A stretch of 14,162 nt of DNA from Candidatus Thorarchaeota archaeon (GCA_016839345.1 JAEOUL010000262.1:1-14162), one strand, 5' to 3'. Positions 4,585 to 12,748 are shown, numbered from the stretch's first letter. Numbers and translations: made by a program. Notes: generated by a model not told the origin, from the letters alone.

Positions 4585-5556
4585 GTGATTCAACTGACAT
4601 CAATAGTTGAAGTTAGTAACCTCACACATATCTATAAGGGTGGTCACAAGGCCTTGAATAAACTCTCCTTCTCTGTTGAAAGAGGAGAGATTATTGGACT
4701 CCTTGGTCCCAACGGCGCAGGTAAATCGACCACTGTCAAACTAATCACTGGAATATTGAAACCAACCTCTGGCAGTGTGAAGGTTTCGGGACATGAGGTG
4801 ACAGACAATCTTGATACAATACGTAAACTCATCGGTTTCATGCCACAAGAAACTGCACTCTACAAAGATCTGACTGCACACGAGGCTCTTGAGTATCATG
4901 CAGAACTTTATGGGGTCCCTAAAAACGAGGTGAAAGATCGTATTGCAAGGATGCTTGAACTCGCTGGACTTACTCATCGCAAGGATGATCTTGTGAAGAC
5001 GTACTCTGGTGGGATGAAGCGTCGACTTGCACTCGTTCGTTCGATACTTCATGATTCGGAACTTCTGATTTTGGATGAGATGTCTCTGGGAGTGGATGTT
5101 CAGAGTCGGAACCTTATCTGGAATCAAGTGCGTAAGCTGAAGAATGAGGGTCGTACTGTAATCTTTTGCACAAACTACATGGATGAGGCTGAGGCTTTGG
5201 CCGATCGGGTGATTGTTGTAGATAATGGAGATCTTGTTGCGTCGGGAACTCCTGGCGATTTGAAACGTGAATATGTTGGTACCTACCTAATTGAGGTCTT
5301 GATTGAAGGAATGGATTCACCTTATGGATCCGAGTGGTTGACTGAGAGAGTAAAGCTCGAAGTGGAGAAGGTTTCTGAACCACTTGATGGAGGTCCACGT
5401 ACAGCATGGATTCGCAGTCAGGCAGGACATTCGGATCTACCACTTGTCATAGGTCGCCTGTCTGAGAGCGGTCTTGTGGTGAAACAGGCATCAATGAGAG
5501 AACCCTCTCTTGGTGATGTCTTTCTGGCAATTACAGGTTCTACATTGAGGGATTAG
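4585..5556 (+). CDS. ABC-2 type exporter, ATP-binding protein
   Basis: A 323-residue ATPase that should power the two permeases encoded directly downstream. Walker A is GPNGAGKST (41-49), the Q-loop Q88, the signature SGGM (141-144) and Walker B LLILDE with catalytic E165. After residue 220 comes the extra domain common in drug- and Nod-type ATPases. Two residues are odd: the usual DEP is DEM (M166), and the switch histidine before YM(E/D)EAE is asparagine (N197, codon AAC at 5173-5175), which could slow ATP hydrolysis. The start is uncertain: GTG at 4585 is the first in-frame start but is itself within GGTGA. The first permease follows after one base. Substrate unknown. Confidence 0.9.
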   Translation: MIQLTSIVEVSNLTHIYKGGHKALNKLSFSVERGEIIGLLGPNGAGKSTTVKLITGILKPTSGSVKVSGHEVTDNLDTIRKLIGFMPQETALYKDLTAHEALEYHAELYGVPKNEVKDRIARMLELAGLTHRKDDLVKTYSGGMKRRLALVRSILHDSELLILDEMSLGVDVQSRNLIWNQVRKLKNEGRTVIFCTNYMDEAEALADRVIVVDNGDLVASGTPGDLKREYVGTYLIEVLIEGMDSPYGSEWLTERVKLEVEKVSEPLDGGPRTAWIRSQAGHSDLPLVIGRLSESGLVVKQASMREPSLGDVFLAITGSTLRD

Positions 5557-5557
5557 G

Positions 5558-6691
5558 ATGTTACGGGAGATAGCAGCCATAGTGAAGAAGGACTTGAAGC
5601 AGGCGAAACGAGACCCCAAATTCTTGGGACCAAGTCTGATAATTCCCTTTGTCTTCCTATTAGTGTATACCATTATGTGGACTTCTGTGGGAGGGGGTGA
5701 ATCCTTTACCTGTGGTCTTGTTGTTGAGGATCTCTCATCAGAGGCCAACGATTTGGCTGACATCCTTGAGAACATGGTGTCTACAACAAATCATACTTGG
5801 TTTAGCGTCGAACGTTATGATCTCGAAACAGCTGATGAGTTGTATAGGAATGGTGAACTGATTGCATACATACTGATTCCTGAAGGATTTGGGGCCAATA
5901 TAACGTCAGGACAGAATGCAACAACTGTAATGTTCATCAATAATGTGAATGACGATGTCGTCAAGAATTACATTCACAGATTTGAGGCAGCTGTGCTTTT
6001 GTTCAATCAAGGTGCTGTATATCCAGACTTTGACCAATCAAATGCTCCTATTGTAATGGAGGAGTCATTCAGCCTAACAGCAACACCATCCAATCTCAAG
6101 TATATGGCTGCAGTTGCGATTCTTCTTTCACTCATTGCCTGTTCACTTGCAAGTCAATCAATGTTAACAGCCACTGAGTTTGAAACAGGAGCACTACAGG
6201 ACACTCTGAACTCACCGACACCAAGACTTGCATTAGTACTTGGTAGGACTGTTGCTGCTATTCCAAGATCTTTCTCTGCCATCTTGATATCTGCTCCAAT
6301 CATTTGTATCAGTATGGATATTTTTCCGGCTGGAAACCTGCTCGTCTTGTTTGGCATTCTCCTACTAACGATTCTCGCATTAGTCCCAATAGGCGAGCTG
6401 ATTGGAATGAAGATACGTAATCGTGAGCAAGCCCTACTAGCATCAGTACTATTCGCAGTGGTGAGTTTTATTCTAGGGGGTGGTATGGCCCCCATTGGAC
6501 TATCTCCGTTCTCAATAAGGATGATCATGCTAATTCTTCCCACAACCCATTCGTTCGCTCTATGGCCCCGTGTCTTCTTTCTCGACACATTGTTAGGTCT
6601 CACAACCAGTGTCTTGTATCTCCTAGGAACATGGATTGTGATGTCTGCAGTAGTCATTCACCAGATGAAGAAGGAGGTTGAACAGTCATGA
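5558..6691 (+). CDS. ABC-2 type exporter permease, first subunit
   Basis: A 377-residue membrane protein of the ABC2_membrane_3 layout. One transmembrane helix near 23-42 is followed by a large extracytoplasmic domain (about 43-180). Five more membrane segments lie at roughly 182-203, 229-250, 260-280, 292-313 and 345-368. The motif TEFETGALQDTLNSP after the second segment is the coupling region (ExExGTLE-like) that contacts the ATPase. The ATG at 5558 lies one base after the ATPase stop, with AGG just upstream, so the genes are translationally coupled. It overlaps the next permease by four bases (ATGA). It probably forms a heterodimer with that subunit. The substrate, often a lipid, peptide or drug in this family, cannot be read. 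Confidence 0.88.
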   Translation: MLREIAAIVKKDLKQAKRDPKFLGPSLIIPFVFLLVYTIMWTSVGGGESFTCGLVVEDLSSEANDLADILENMVSTTNHTWFSVERYDLETADELYRNGELIAYILIPEGFGANITSGQNATTVMFINNVNDDVVKNYIHRFEAAVLLFNQGAVYPDFDQSNAPIVMEESFSLTATPSNLKYMAAVAILLSLIACSLASQSMLTATEFETGALQDTLNSPTPRLALVLGRTVAAIPRSFSAILISAPIICISMDIFPAGNLLVLFGILLLTILALVPIGELIGMKIRNREQALLASVLFAVVSFILGGGMAPIGLSPFSIRMIMLILPTTHSFALWPRVFFLDTLLGLTTSVLYLLGTWIVMSAVVIHQMKKEVEQS

Positions 6692-7857
6692 ATTTCTCAT
6701 TCAGGGTTGTTAAGGCCAGCTTCGTCAAAGAACTTCGAGTATGGAGGCGAACCCCTCAGAAACTGGTGTTGGTGATACTCCTACCAATCATGTTCTTTGT
6801 TGGATTCAGCATGCTTATGGGTGGAGTATATTTTGGGACTGGTGTTGAAACCGCCGTTGTAATGAATGAAGAGAATCCTGGTATCTATACAGAAGGATTA
6901 CTTGAGATTATAGGAGAGAATGACCCTGTTCCTCCCAGACTTGATCCTATATTGATGGATGCTGAAACTGCTGACAGGCTCTTTCATAATGGAGAAATCC
7001 TCCTTGTGATTACTATACCAGATGGATTCGAGTATGCAGTAGCAAACAATCAATCAGTGTCCATTCAAGTGCAAGTCGCAAACATCCATGAGGATCTCAC
7101 AAAGAACCTACGAATGCCAGTCATCAGAAAGCTGGACATATTCTACCAGACCTACTTCCTGAATGACTCTCTTGTTGATTTCGAGATGGTAGACCTACGA
7201 CCATTCACTCCACCACGATTGGCCTATATGGCTTGGACAATTTCTGTATACTCGGTGATGTTTGGAGCTATCTTTGCAGCAGGATCTGCAATGACACAAG
7301 AGTTTGAACAGGAAACACTGGATGAACTCATCCTATCGAATCAATCACCCTATGCTATCTATTTGGGGAAGATGTTTAGTGGAGTCGTGATTAGCTTCGC
7401 AGCAGTGCCTTTCCTTTTCCTCCTTAGCTACATTCTGTTTGGAGTCTGGCCAAATGGTGATATTCTGACATTCTTCTCATTGACTCTTCTACTAGCTCTC
7501 TTCAGTTCAGGTATTGGAATCGTCGCTGGATCTATCTTTCGAAACTCCGTCTTTGTGGTTCCTGTGGCTGCTCTTGGAGGAATATTCTATTGGATTGTGG
7601 GTGGTGGAATCGTCCCATTGGGACTTGTTGGTGCAACGTTTGGAACATTTGACGAATACCTGCCAGTGTCCAATGTCTATCGGTCATTGATTAGAATGTA
7701 TGTTGAGGGTACCTATACCTCTCTTATCGTCGACTTGAGTGTGATTGGCATATTTGCGGCGGTGTTCCTAGTAATTTCACCAATCATTGCTGATAGACTC
7801 ACAGAGGTGGATTTTGGTCAGAAACTGCAAGACATGAAGAAACGCCGAACTAAATGA
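6688..7857 (+). CDS. ABC-2 type exporter permease, second subunit
   Basis: A 389-residue paralogue of the preceding permease with the same order: first membrane segment (about 25-46), an external domain to about 175, then five membrane segments. The coupling motif reads TQEFEQETLDELILSNQSP, closer to the family consensus than in the first subunit. Matching landmarks include GGGIVPLGL here and GGGMAPIGL in the first permease. ATG at 6688 is preceded by AAGGAGGTTG and overlaps the upstream stop. Its last eight bases overlap the 3' end of the convergent MFS gene. Two permeases plus one ATPase imply an asymmetric exporter with an ATPase homodimer. Confidence 0.88.
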   Translation: MNFSFRVVKASFVKELRVWRRTPQKLVLVILLPIMFFVGFSMLMGGVYFGTGVETAVVMNEENPGIYTEGLLEIIGENDPVPPRLDPILMDAETADRLFHNGEILLVITIPDGFEYAVANNQSVSIQVQVANIHEDLTKNLRMPVIRKLDIFYQTYFLNDSLVDFEMVDLRPFTPPRLAYMAWTISVYSVMFGAIFAAGSAMTQEFEQETLDELILSNQSPYAIYLGKMFSGVVISFAAVPFLFLLSYILFGVWPNGDILTFFSLTLLLALFSSGIGIVAGSIFRNSVFVVPVAALGGIFYWIVGGGIVPLGLVGATFGTFDEYLPVSNVYRSLIRMYVEGTYTSLIVDLSVIGIFAAVFLVISPIIADRLTEVDFGQKLQDMKKRRTK

Positions 7858-8968
7858 GCTCAATGACCGATTCATCAGCGGGCTTGTATCTCCTATATCG
7901 ACCGTTTAGCCAGAATAGACCATAGGCGATGAGGGACATGACTGCAGCGAATATCATGATTGGAGTATACCCGGGCCAGATTGTATAGATTACTGCTGCC
8001 ATGATTGGTCCAATAACTCCTGAAAGCGCCAACATCGAAGAAAGAAGACCCGACGCAGTGGAACGCTCATGGTTGTTTTCAGTGACATACTTCAATGCAC
8101 CCACAAAGAGTGTTGCCCAAGCGAATCCCAGTAAGACTTGTGTTGGCAGTATCTCTATGATGTTTCGTGCAAATGGGAACCAAAGAAAGGTGACTGAAGA
8201 CGCTATCAACCCGATGGCTACTAACTTCTTACTGTCTAGTCGATCTGTGACAGTCGCCATGAAAAGGACCTGAGAAAGGGCATTTGTAGCTTGGACTACT
8301 GCGATAGAGAATGGGTCACCACCAATATCGAAAAGAAACAGTGGCCACAGAGTCCAGATTGCAAAGGCACTACTATGACGAAGTAACACTGCCAAGTAAA
8401 TAGAAGCGTTTCGTTTGAACGTTTCAACTGGAAACCACGGGACCTTCACCACCTCTCTTTGGGCTTCCGGTAGAGTGAGGGCTGAACCAAAGGCGATAGC
8501 GAGGAAGAGTGTTGCCATGAGAAATGCGTAGTATAGATTGAAACCAGCCGCATAGCCTGCCAATAAAGTTCCAACTCCCCAGCCAGCGGCTCCCCAAGTG
8601 GCAAAACGACCCATCTTCATTTTGGCTTCAAATGCATAGGCAGTAAGGGCTCCCGGATACATTCCAACACAGAAACCATTCATCACACGTACAATAAACA
8701 GGGACTCAAAACTCGATGACAGCATAAGCAATCCAAAGCTGACAGTACTCAGAAGGAGTCCCAGCCTAATTATTATCCTACGACCGTAGACATCTCCTGC
8801 TCGCCCAAAGATGTATGACGCAAAGAATGAGGCAGAAGCATAACCCCCAACAATTATCGTCACAAGAATCTCTGAGATGCCCAGACTCTCTCTCGCTAGA
8901 ATGGGTACATAAGTGAAAGCAGAAAGCATTGCAGCCCCTGACATTATTTGGATTGTTTCAGTCTTCAA
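7850..8968 (-). CDS. Major facilitator superfamily transporter
   Basis: A 372-residue secondary transporter, a little short for the family (about 400) but with hydrophobic segments consistent with about 11-12 membrane helices. The MFS motif A appears as GRAGDVYGRR (55-64) in the loop after the second helix, and a related VTDRLDSKK follows in the second half. RVMNGFCVGMYPGALTAY matches the fourth-helix region of drug and sugar transporters. The substrate is unknown. The TTG start at 8968 is chosen because the next ATG (M9) would cut into the first helix. It converges on the ABC operon with an eight-base overlap of coding ends, so it is a separate transcript, and its own promoter lies in 8969-9104. 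Confidence 0.87.
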   Translation of the reverse strand: MKTETIQIMSGAAMLSAFTYVPILARESLGISEILVTIIVGGYASASFFASYIFGRAGDVYGRRIIIRLGLLLSTVSFGLLMLSSSFESLFIVRVMNGFCVGMYPGALTAYAFEAKMKMGRFATWGAAGWGVGTLLAGYAAGFNLYYAFLMATLFLAIAFGSALTLPEAQREVVKVPWFPVETFKRNASIYLAVLLRHSSAFAIWTLWPLFLFDIGGDPFSIAVVQATNALSQVLFMATVTDRLDSKKLVAIGLIASSVTFLWFPFARNIIEILPTQVLLGFAWATLFVGALKYVTENNHERSTASGLLSSMLALSGVIGPIMAAVIYTIWPGYTPIMIFAAVMSLIAYGLFWLNGRYRRYKPADESVIELI

Positions 8969-9104
8969 GAAATGGTCCCTGACGTGGCGCTATTCATTAT
9001 CCTTTTCAATTGTACTATGTACGCGCTTCAATTTTAGTCGTAAAGTGCAAAACTTTTTTTCCTCACAGGCCAAATGTAGCACAAAAGAAGGTTGAATGTG
9101 AAAA
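8969..9104. promoter_or_regulatory. Divergent promoter region, MFS gene and NfeD-like gene
   Basis: A 136-base gap with AT-rich tracts suitable for promoters in both directions and two near-copies of TTCAATT (about 9005 and 9028). No convincing operator or RNA structure is visible. The T7 run at 9054-9060 has no stem before it and is not called a terminator. Confidence 0.3.
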
Positions 9105-9503
9105 ATGGTAGATTTCTCACCTAGAGCAAAATTCATCGCGATAACTGTGGACGAGCTGATCCTCGTTCCGATTGCTATCATAATTGTATACTATTTGAAA
9201 CCTGAATGGCTTATGCCAGTCACCATTTTGTTAATCATTGGAGCAGCAATCTTTGTTGCAGGTAAATACTATCTGATTTATCCTTCACTTCTGGAGAGCG
9301 CTCACGAATTTTATGAGTTGAAAGGCCTGAGGGGCAAAGTCATAGATACAGTCACCCCAGTTGCAGGTAAGATTAAGGTCGGGGCTGAAATCTGGGAGGC
9401 TAGGTGCGATGTGGGCGAGATTGAATCTGGAACAGAAGTCATCATTGTTTCCCGTGAGAGTATGAGGGTCCGAGTAAAACCTTACGGAGTCAGTAACATC
9501 TAG
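9105..9503 (+). CDS. NfeD-like membrane protein
   Basis: A 132-residue protein with two membrane helices (about 18-32 and 36-54) and a C-terminal OB-fold of the NfeD type. The latter is recognised by LRGKVIDTVTPVAGKIKVGA, EIWEARC, IESGTEVIIVSRE and MRVRVKP, the order seen in short NfeD proteins. In that family the soluble domain is thought to work with slipin/stomatin proteins in membrane quality control, but no slipin gene is present in this window. The ATG at 9105 has only weak ribosome-site candidates (AAGGTTG, 9089-9095). Its stop shares the palindrome CTAG with the stop of the convergent M42 peptidase. NfeD family is likely; partner unknown. Confidence 0.74.
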   Translation: MVDFSPRAKFIAITVDELILVPIAIIIVYYLKPEWLMPVTILLIIGAAIFVAGKYYLIYPSLLESAHEFYELKGLRGKVIDTVTPVAGKIKVGAEIWEARCDVGEIESGTEVIIVSRESMRVRVKPYGVSNI

Positions 9504-10540
9504 CCAAGCAACTTCATCAGAAGATGTATTGTCATGTCCACATCTAAGAGACTGACTGCTTCAAATGCACTATGAGAGTATCTGCAAGGCACTCCTAAGA
9601 CTGCAACGACCTGCCCTTCTGATACAAACTGAACACCATCAGTCGCATAGCTATGAAAGACTGCTCTTTGAATTGGTATCTTCTCTTTTTCTGCTGTCTT
9701 GATGATGAGTTGAATTAGATCATGCGAATAATGTAACTCATTGTCTTTGATGACAACTACCGGTCCCTTTCCTAGAGCGACCCCAGACTCTCCTTTTGTA
9801 CCTGGGTAGTCATCCGCTAGACCTATGTCCAAGATGATAACTGCGTCAACATCAAGGTCTTTCGCTACAGCTGCTGCTCCCTTTGCTCCAAGTTCCTCCA
9901 TTACCGTTGATACGAAAGTTAATGTTGGCCGTTTGGCTTTTGCCATCTTTGAGAAATGCTCAAGCACTCGGAGCATCACAACGAGACCAACTCGGTCATC
10001 CATTGACTTTCCAGCGACAATATTTCCCATGAGTTTCTCAACTGGTGCAGCATAGATGATTGGATCCCCTATGTTAATTCCCTGTTCCTTTACATCCTCT
10101 ATACTCCCCGCCCCTATATCGAGAAAGACCTCTTCATAAGTGGGAATCCGTTTCTTGTCTTTTGGTCCAGCAATATGTGCAGTCTTTACACAAAAGACTC
10201 CAGGTATGAGTCCTTTCGCAGCCATGATCAATACCCATTGTCCTGGTAAAAGCCTTAGATCAGGTAGATGTCCCTGTGTATTCCATTTGACCTTCAGAAA
10301 TCCTTGTTCGTCTATATTGCTGACAAGAAATCCAACTTCGTCAGCATGAGCCACGACTGCGTAGTGTTTGTCAACGCCTCCCTCTAGAGTACCCACGACA
10401 TTACCTATTCTATCCTGTTTGAAGCCTCCACAATGCTGTTTGAACCGTTCCTTGATTATATCTTGGACCATTTCCTCCCTTCCGACAGGACCAGGGGTTG
10501 CTGAAAGGACCTTTAGAAGATCTAGTGTATCCTCAACCAT
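9500..10540 (-). CDS. M42-family metalloaminopeptidase
   Basis: A 346-residue cytoplasmic aminopeptidase of the TET/glutamyl-aminopeptidase group, which assembles into dodecamers that trim short peptides. All expected metal and catalytic residues are visible: H65 and D67 in AHADEVGF, D181 in GKSMDDRVG, the catalytic pair E215-E216 in MEELGAKGA, D238 in ILDIGLADD, and H323 in RYSHSAFEAV. The length equals family norms. ATG at 10540 lacks a strong Shine-Dalgarno, so a short leader is likely. It ends tail to tail with the NfeD-like gene, sharing four bases. Substrate preference (acidic, neutral or basic residues) cannot be told from motifs alone. Confidence 0.92.
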   Translation of the reverse strand: MVEDTLDLLKVLSATPGPVGREEMVQDIIKERFKQHCGGFKQDRIGNVVGTLEGGVDKHYAVVAHADEVGFLVSNIDEQGFLKVKWNTQGHLPDLRLLPGQWVLIMAAKGLIPGVFCVKTAHIAGPKDKKRIPTYEEVFLDIGAGSIEDVKEQGINIGDPIIYAAPVEKLMGNIVAGKSMDDRVGLVVMLRVLEHFSKMAKAKRPTLTFVSTVMEELGAKGAAAVAKDLDVDAVIILDIGLADDYPGTKGESGVALGKGPVVVIKDNELHYSHDLIQLIIKTAEKEKIPIQRAVFHSYATDGVQFVSEGQVVAVLGVPCRYSHSAFEAVSLLDVDMTIHLLMKLLG

Positions 10541-10640
10541 AATGAACCGCCATCTCTCCTCTTATGAAACATCCACTTAAGAGTCAGCTTCCAAGAGAAA
10601 CGTAATCTCCAGCTAATACCCCACAATTACCCGAGAATAT

Positions 10641-11120
10641 ATGGAAATCTTCACACTAAATGATATGGCTTTTGAGGACACTCTAATTGGGCTTGCCATT
10701 GGATTGGTTCTAGTTGTACTTGTGTATCTGATTATGAAAATGCAGCTCCGTCATAGAATTACAGTAGTGACAAAAGAGTTCGAGAAGACTTGGGCCGAGC
10801 AAGAATCATCAGTTCGCAAGGATGCAGCAGAGAGAAGTCGTTACGTACTGAAGGGAAAAATCGCTGAACATATGATTCCCATGTACAGGGATGTATTCAA
10901 TTATGATCCTTCTGACGCTAGATTTATTGGTGCGCCAATTGACTACATCGTTTTTGATGGTTATACTGCAGTTAAGGACGGCAACTCTGACAAACCAATA
11001 ACAATCATACTTGCCGACATCAAGACTGGAAACGCTCAACTCAATAGAACTGAGCGTAAAATCAAAGAAGCAGTGGAACAGGGAAGAGTTCTCTGGGAAA
11101 CAATTCGACTTGATTTCTAA
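10641..11120 (+). CDS. Membrane-anchored Holliday-junction-resolvase-like endonuclease
   Basis: A 159-residue protein with one N-terminal membrane helix (about 14-34), a charged helical linker (36-65) and a predicted nuclease domain of the archaeal Holliday-junction-resolvase-related family (PF10107-like). Recognised features are SRYVLKGKIAEHMIP, DARFIGAPIDYIVFDG and ADIKTGNAQL, then AVEQGRVLWE. The PD-(D/E)xK core would be D101 plus D126-I-K128; the acidic residue before K is Asp instead of the commoner Glu, which the fold tolerates. Membrane anchoring is odd for a recombination enzyme and suggests a role at the envelope or on incoming DNA; that is speculation. ATG at 10641 has no ribosome site and may be leaderless. 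The next gene converges two bases away. Confidence 0.78.
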   Translation: MEIFTLNDMAFEDTLIGLAIGLVLVVLVYLIMKMQLRHRITVVTKEFEKTWAEQESSVRKDAAERSRYVLKGKIAEHMIPMYRDVFNYDPSDARFIGAPIDYIVFDGYTAVKDGNSDKPITIILADIKTGNAQLNRTERKIKEAVEQGRVLWETIRLDF

Positions 11121-11122
11121 AT

Positions 11123-11455
11123 CTACTCACAGAAACAGTCCTTCATGATTGCTCGCATGATAGCATCATTCATTGATTGTTCATCAGGCATGCCTGTCAA
11201 CTTCATGTCACATATCCTGATTGTTGGAAGCATAGCAATGTCTTCAGTACCACATCCACACTCCTCGTCAGAATCAACATCAATCTCGCAAATTGCACTA
11301 TCAGAAACTCCAAAACCAATCAGAGTATCTGCTAGCATCTCTGTTGCCGCATCACAGAAGATACAGACCTCTCCCTTGTAGAAAATAATGCACCCACATC
11401 TACCGCAAGGTGTTTTCATTTCTGTGGTGGACGTATGAATTGCCTCCGCTTTCAT
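11123..11455 (-). CDS. Cysteine-rich thioredoxin/glutaredoxin-fold protein
   Basis: A protein of 110 residues from the preferred start with eleven cysteines. CGRCGC is followed ten residues later by VCIFCDAATEML, resembling the CPYC-helix active site of glutaredoxins; the strand AICEIDVD and AMLPTIRI, with a likely cis-proline, complete a thioredoxin-like order. CxxC-x10-CxxC could instead be a zinc ribbon sharing its second pair with the redox site. Further cysteines lie in ECGCG and at the C-terminal CFC. The frame is open to ATG 11491, but ATG 11455 has GGTGAT six bases upstream and is preferred. It may be a disulfide reductase or a metal/iron-sulfur carrier. It converges on the endonuclease gene. 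Confidence 0.62.
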   Translation of the reverse strand: MKAEAIHTSTTEMKTPCGRCGCIIFYKGEVCIFCDAATEMLADTLIGFGVSDSAICEIDVDSDEECGCGTEDIAMLPTIRICDMKLTGMPDEQSMNDAIMRAIMKDCFCE

Positions 11456-11513
11456 TTTAACATCACCAGAATATCCAAACGAAATCTGCATCTGTATCGG
11501 ACCTGGGATTCAC

Positions 11514-11564
11514 GGGCTTGGCGCAGCCCTTAATAAACTAATATAGTATAATATGTTATAACTG
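11514..11564 (-). promoter_or_regulatory. AT-rich promoter and leader hairpin of the cysteine-rich gene
   Basis: A dense run of TATA-like sequence occupies about 11532-11564. Downstream on the leftward strand, GGGCT and AGCCC form a small hairpin at 11514-11529, near the expected transcript start. The remaining bases up to 11605 lie between the two leftward genes and contain no ORF or structure I can support. Confidence 0.4.
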
Positions 11565-11605
11565 TAAGTCGTGTGAACCTTTCTAATGCCTATGCTATTA
11601 CAGCT

Positions 11606-12214
11606 TCACTCAGAGGATTCTGGTTCCAGACCTTCTGGCTCCTCTGGTTCCTCTTCAATGACCTCCTCTGGAGGACTATCCTCAAGAACAGCCGGCTCGG
11701 GCGCTGGTGGAGTCGGTGGAGGTTCTTGTGAGGGTACACTTACTGGAGCAGCTTTCGGTTTGATGATTCTTGGATGGATAAACCTACCAATTAACCCACC
11801 CAAAAGACCGAAGAAAAGAGCCAATCCGTAGACTAGAGGCGCAAGCGCGACAAGTAACATAATAATGACCACACCTTCAATCCATGGAACTGGGGCATCT
11901 GGAAACCTCATTCTATACGAGATTGACAGTGCCATAACGAGCCACATACGGGAAAGAATGTCAGTTGCTGTGATAGTAACTTCCGGGAAAAAGATCTCTG
12001 GAATCATAGCTAGTAGTCCGACACCCAATAATTCAGTTAGTATCCCTGCAATGAACCCTCCTGAGATGTCACCCGCTAGGATTCCAACAATGAAGATTAT
12101 GATGAATAGTGTCCAAACTCCACTAAGTGAAACTGACATCCATCCATATAGAATGTCAGTGATTAACAAGATAATACCAATAATTATTGCGAGCAGTACT
12201 TTCTTCCATTGCAT
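11606..12214 (-). CDS. Membrane protein with Pro/Glu-rich cytoplasmic tail, unknown
   Basis: A 202-residue protein not assigned to a family. About four hydrophobic segments are seen at 6-26, 31-50, 52-71 and 112-144 (the last long enough for two passes). GGxxAGxL-type small-residue motifs suggest helix packing. Residues 150-202 form a low-complexity tail rich in proline and glutamate (PPPTPPAPEP, then EEEPEEPEG), likely disordered and negatively charged. ATG at 12214 is preceded by AGGAGGT, seven bases away, an excellent site. The proline-rich tail could in principle be bound by a profilin or SH3-like partner; this is speculation. Transcribed leftwards between the flavodoxin and the cysteine-rich gene, with 75- and 150-base gaps. 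Confidence 0.68.
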   Translation of the reverse strand: MQWKKVLLAIIIGIILLITDILYGWMSVSLSGVWTLFIIIFIVGILAGDISGGFIAGILTELLGVGLLAMIPEIFFPEVTITATDILSRMWLVMALSISYRMRFPDAPVPWIEGVVIIMLLVALAPLVYGLALFFGLLGGLIGRFIHPRIIKPKAAPVSVPSQEPPPTPPAPEPAVLEDSPPEEVIEEEPEEPEGLEPESSE

Positions 12215-12289
12215 AAGGTCTACCTCCTAACCTACGCAAATCAGTTAACATCTATACATCGATGCTTATGATTGTTGGTATATTCTAAG

Positions 12290-12748
12290 TTATTCCAAAA
12301 CTTTGTGTCCAAAAATGTATCCAAATTCGTGTGCTCGCGATTCTTCATCATCCGCTAGAGGCCCTTTCCTACCTGTTACCTTTGCTGAGAAACCATCTGA
12401 GAGTGAAATGCCTGGAAGTTTCTCTTGAATCTTCTTTTCCAACTTTGTTAATGCTACGTTCTTATTACCACCTGTATAAGTGTCAAATGCCGCACCAATC
12501 TTCGCCTTTAGGTGCACTATTGCTGCTCTGTCAATGAAACGGACTAAATTCAGCGCGGGCTCCTGGTTATGGTTAGGTCCTCCTAGAAGAATTGCATCAT
12601 AATCACAGAGGTCGTCTGTATGAATCTCCCCAGTCTTTTTGATAATACACTCAACACCTTCAGTTGCGTTTATCCCGTTACTTATCGCCTCTGCAACCTT
12701 CTTCGTGTTCCCATAGACGCTCTCATACACAATTATTGCTCTCTTCAT
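12290..12748 (-). CDS. Flavodoxin family protein
   Basis: A 152-residue single-domain flavodoxin. The FMN phosphate loop is ESVYGNTKKVA (9-19), following the first strand RAIIVY. DAILLGGPNHNQEP corresponds to the 60s loop, and AAFDTYTGGN to the 90s loop that packs on the isoalloxazine ring. Length is in the usual range. It probably acts as a low-potential electron carrier or an FMN-dependent protein in the cytoplasm; redox partner unknown. ATG at 12748 begins the gene, 213 bases from the divergent carboxypeptidase. Confidence 0.88.
   Translation of the reverse strand: MKRAIIVYESVYGNTKKVAEAISNGINATEGVECIIKKTGEIHTDDLCDYDAILLGGPNHNQEPALNLVRFIDRAAIVHLKAKIGAAFDTYTGGNKNVALTKLEKKIQEKLPGISLSDGFSAKVTGRKGPLADDEESRAHEFGYIFGHKVLE

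Noticed and set aside
6154..6657. A 167-codon leftward ORF inside the first permease gene
   Set aside because: Antisense to a clear membrane protein in a tight operon; composition is that of a shadow frame and no promoter or ribosome site is visible.
9054..9060. T7 run as a terminator
   Set aside because: It lies between divergent genes with no stem in front of it and no gene ending there on that strand.
11455..11491. ATG at 11491 as the start of the cysteine-rich protein
   Set aside because: The ATG at 11455 has GGTGAT six bases upstream, and the extra 12 residues add no domain feature.
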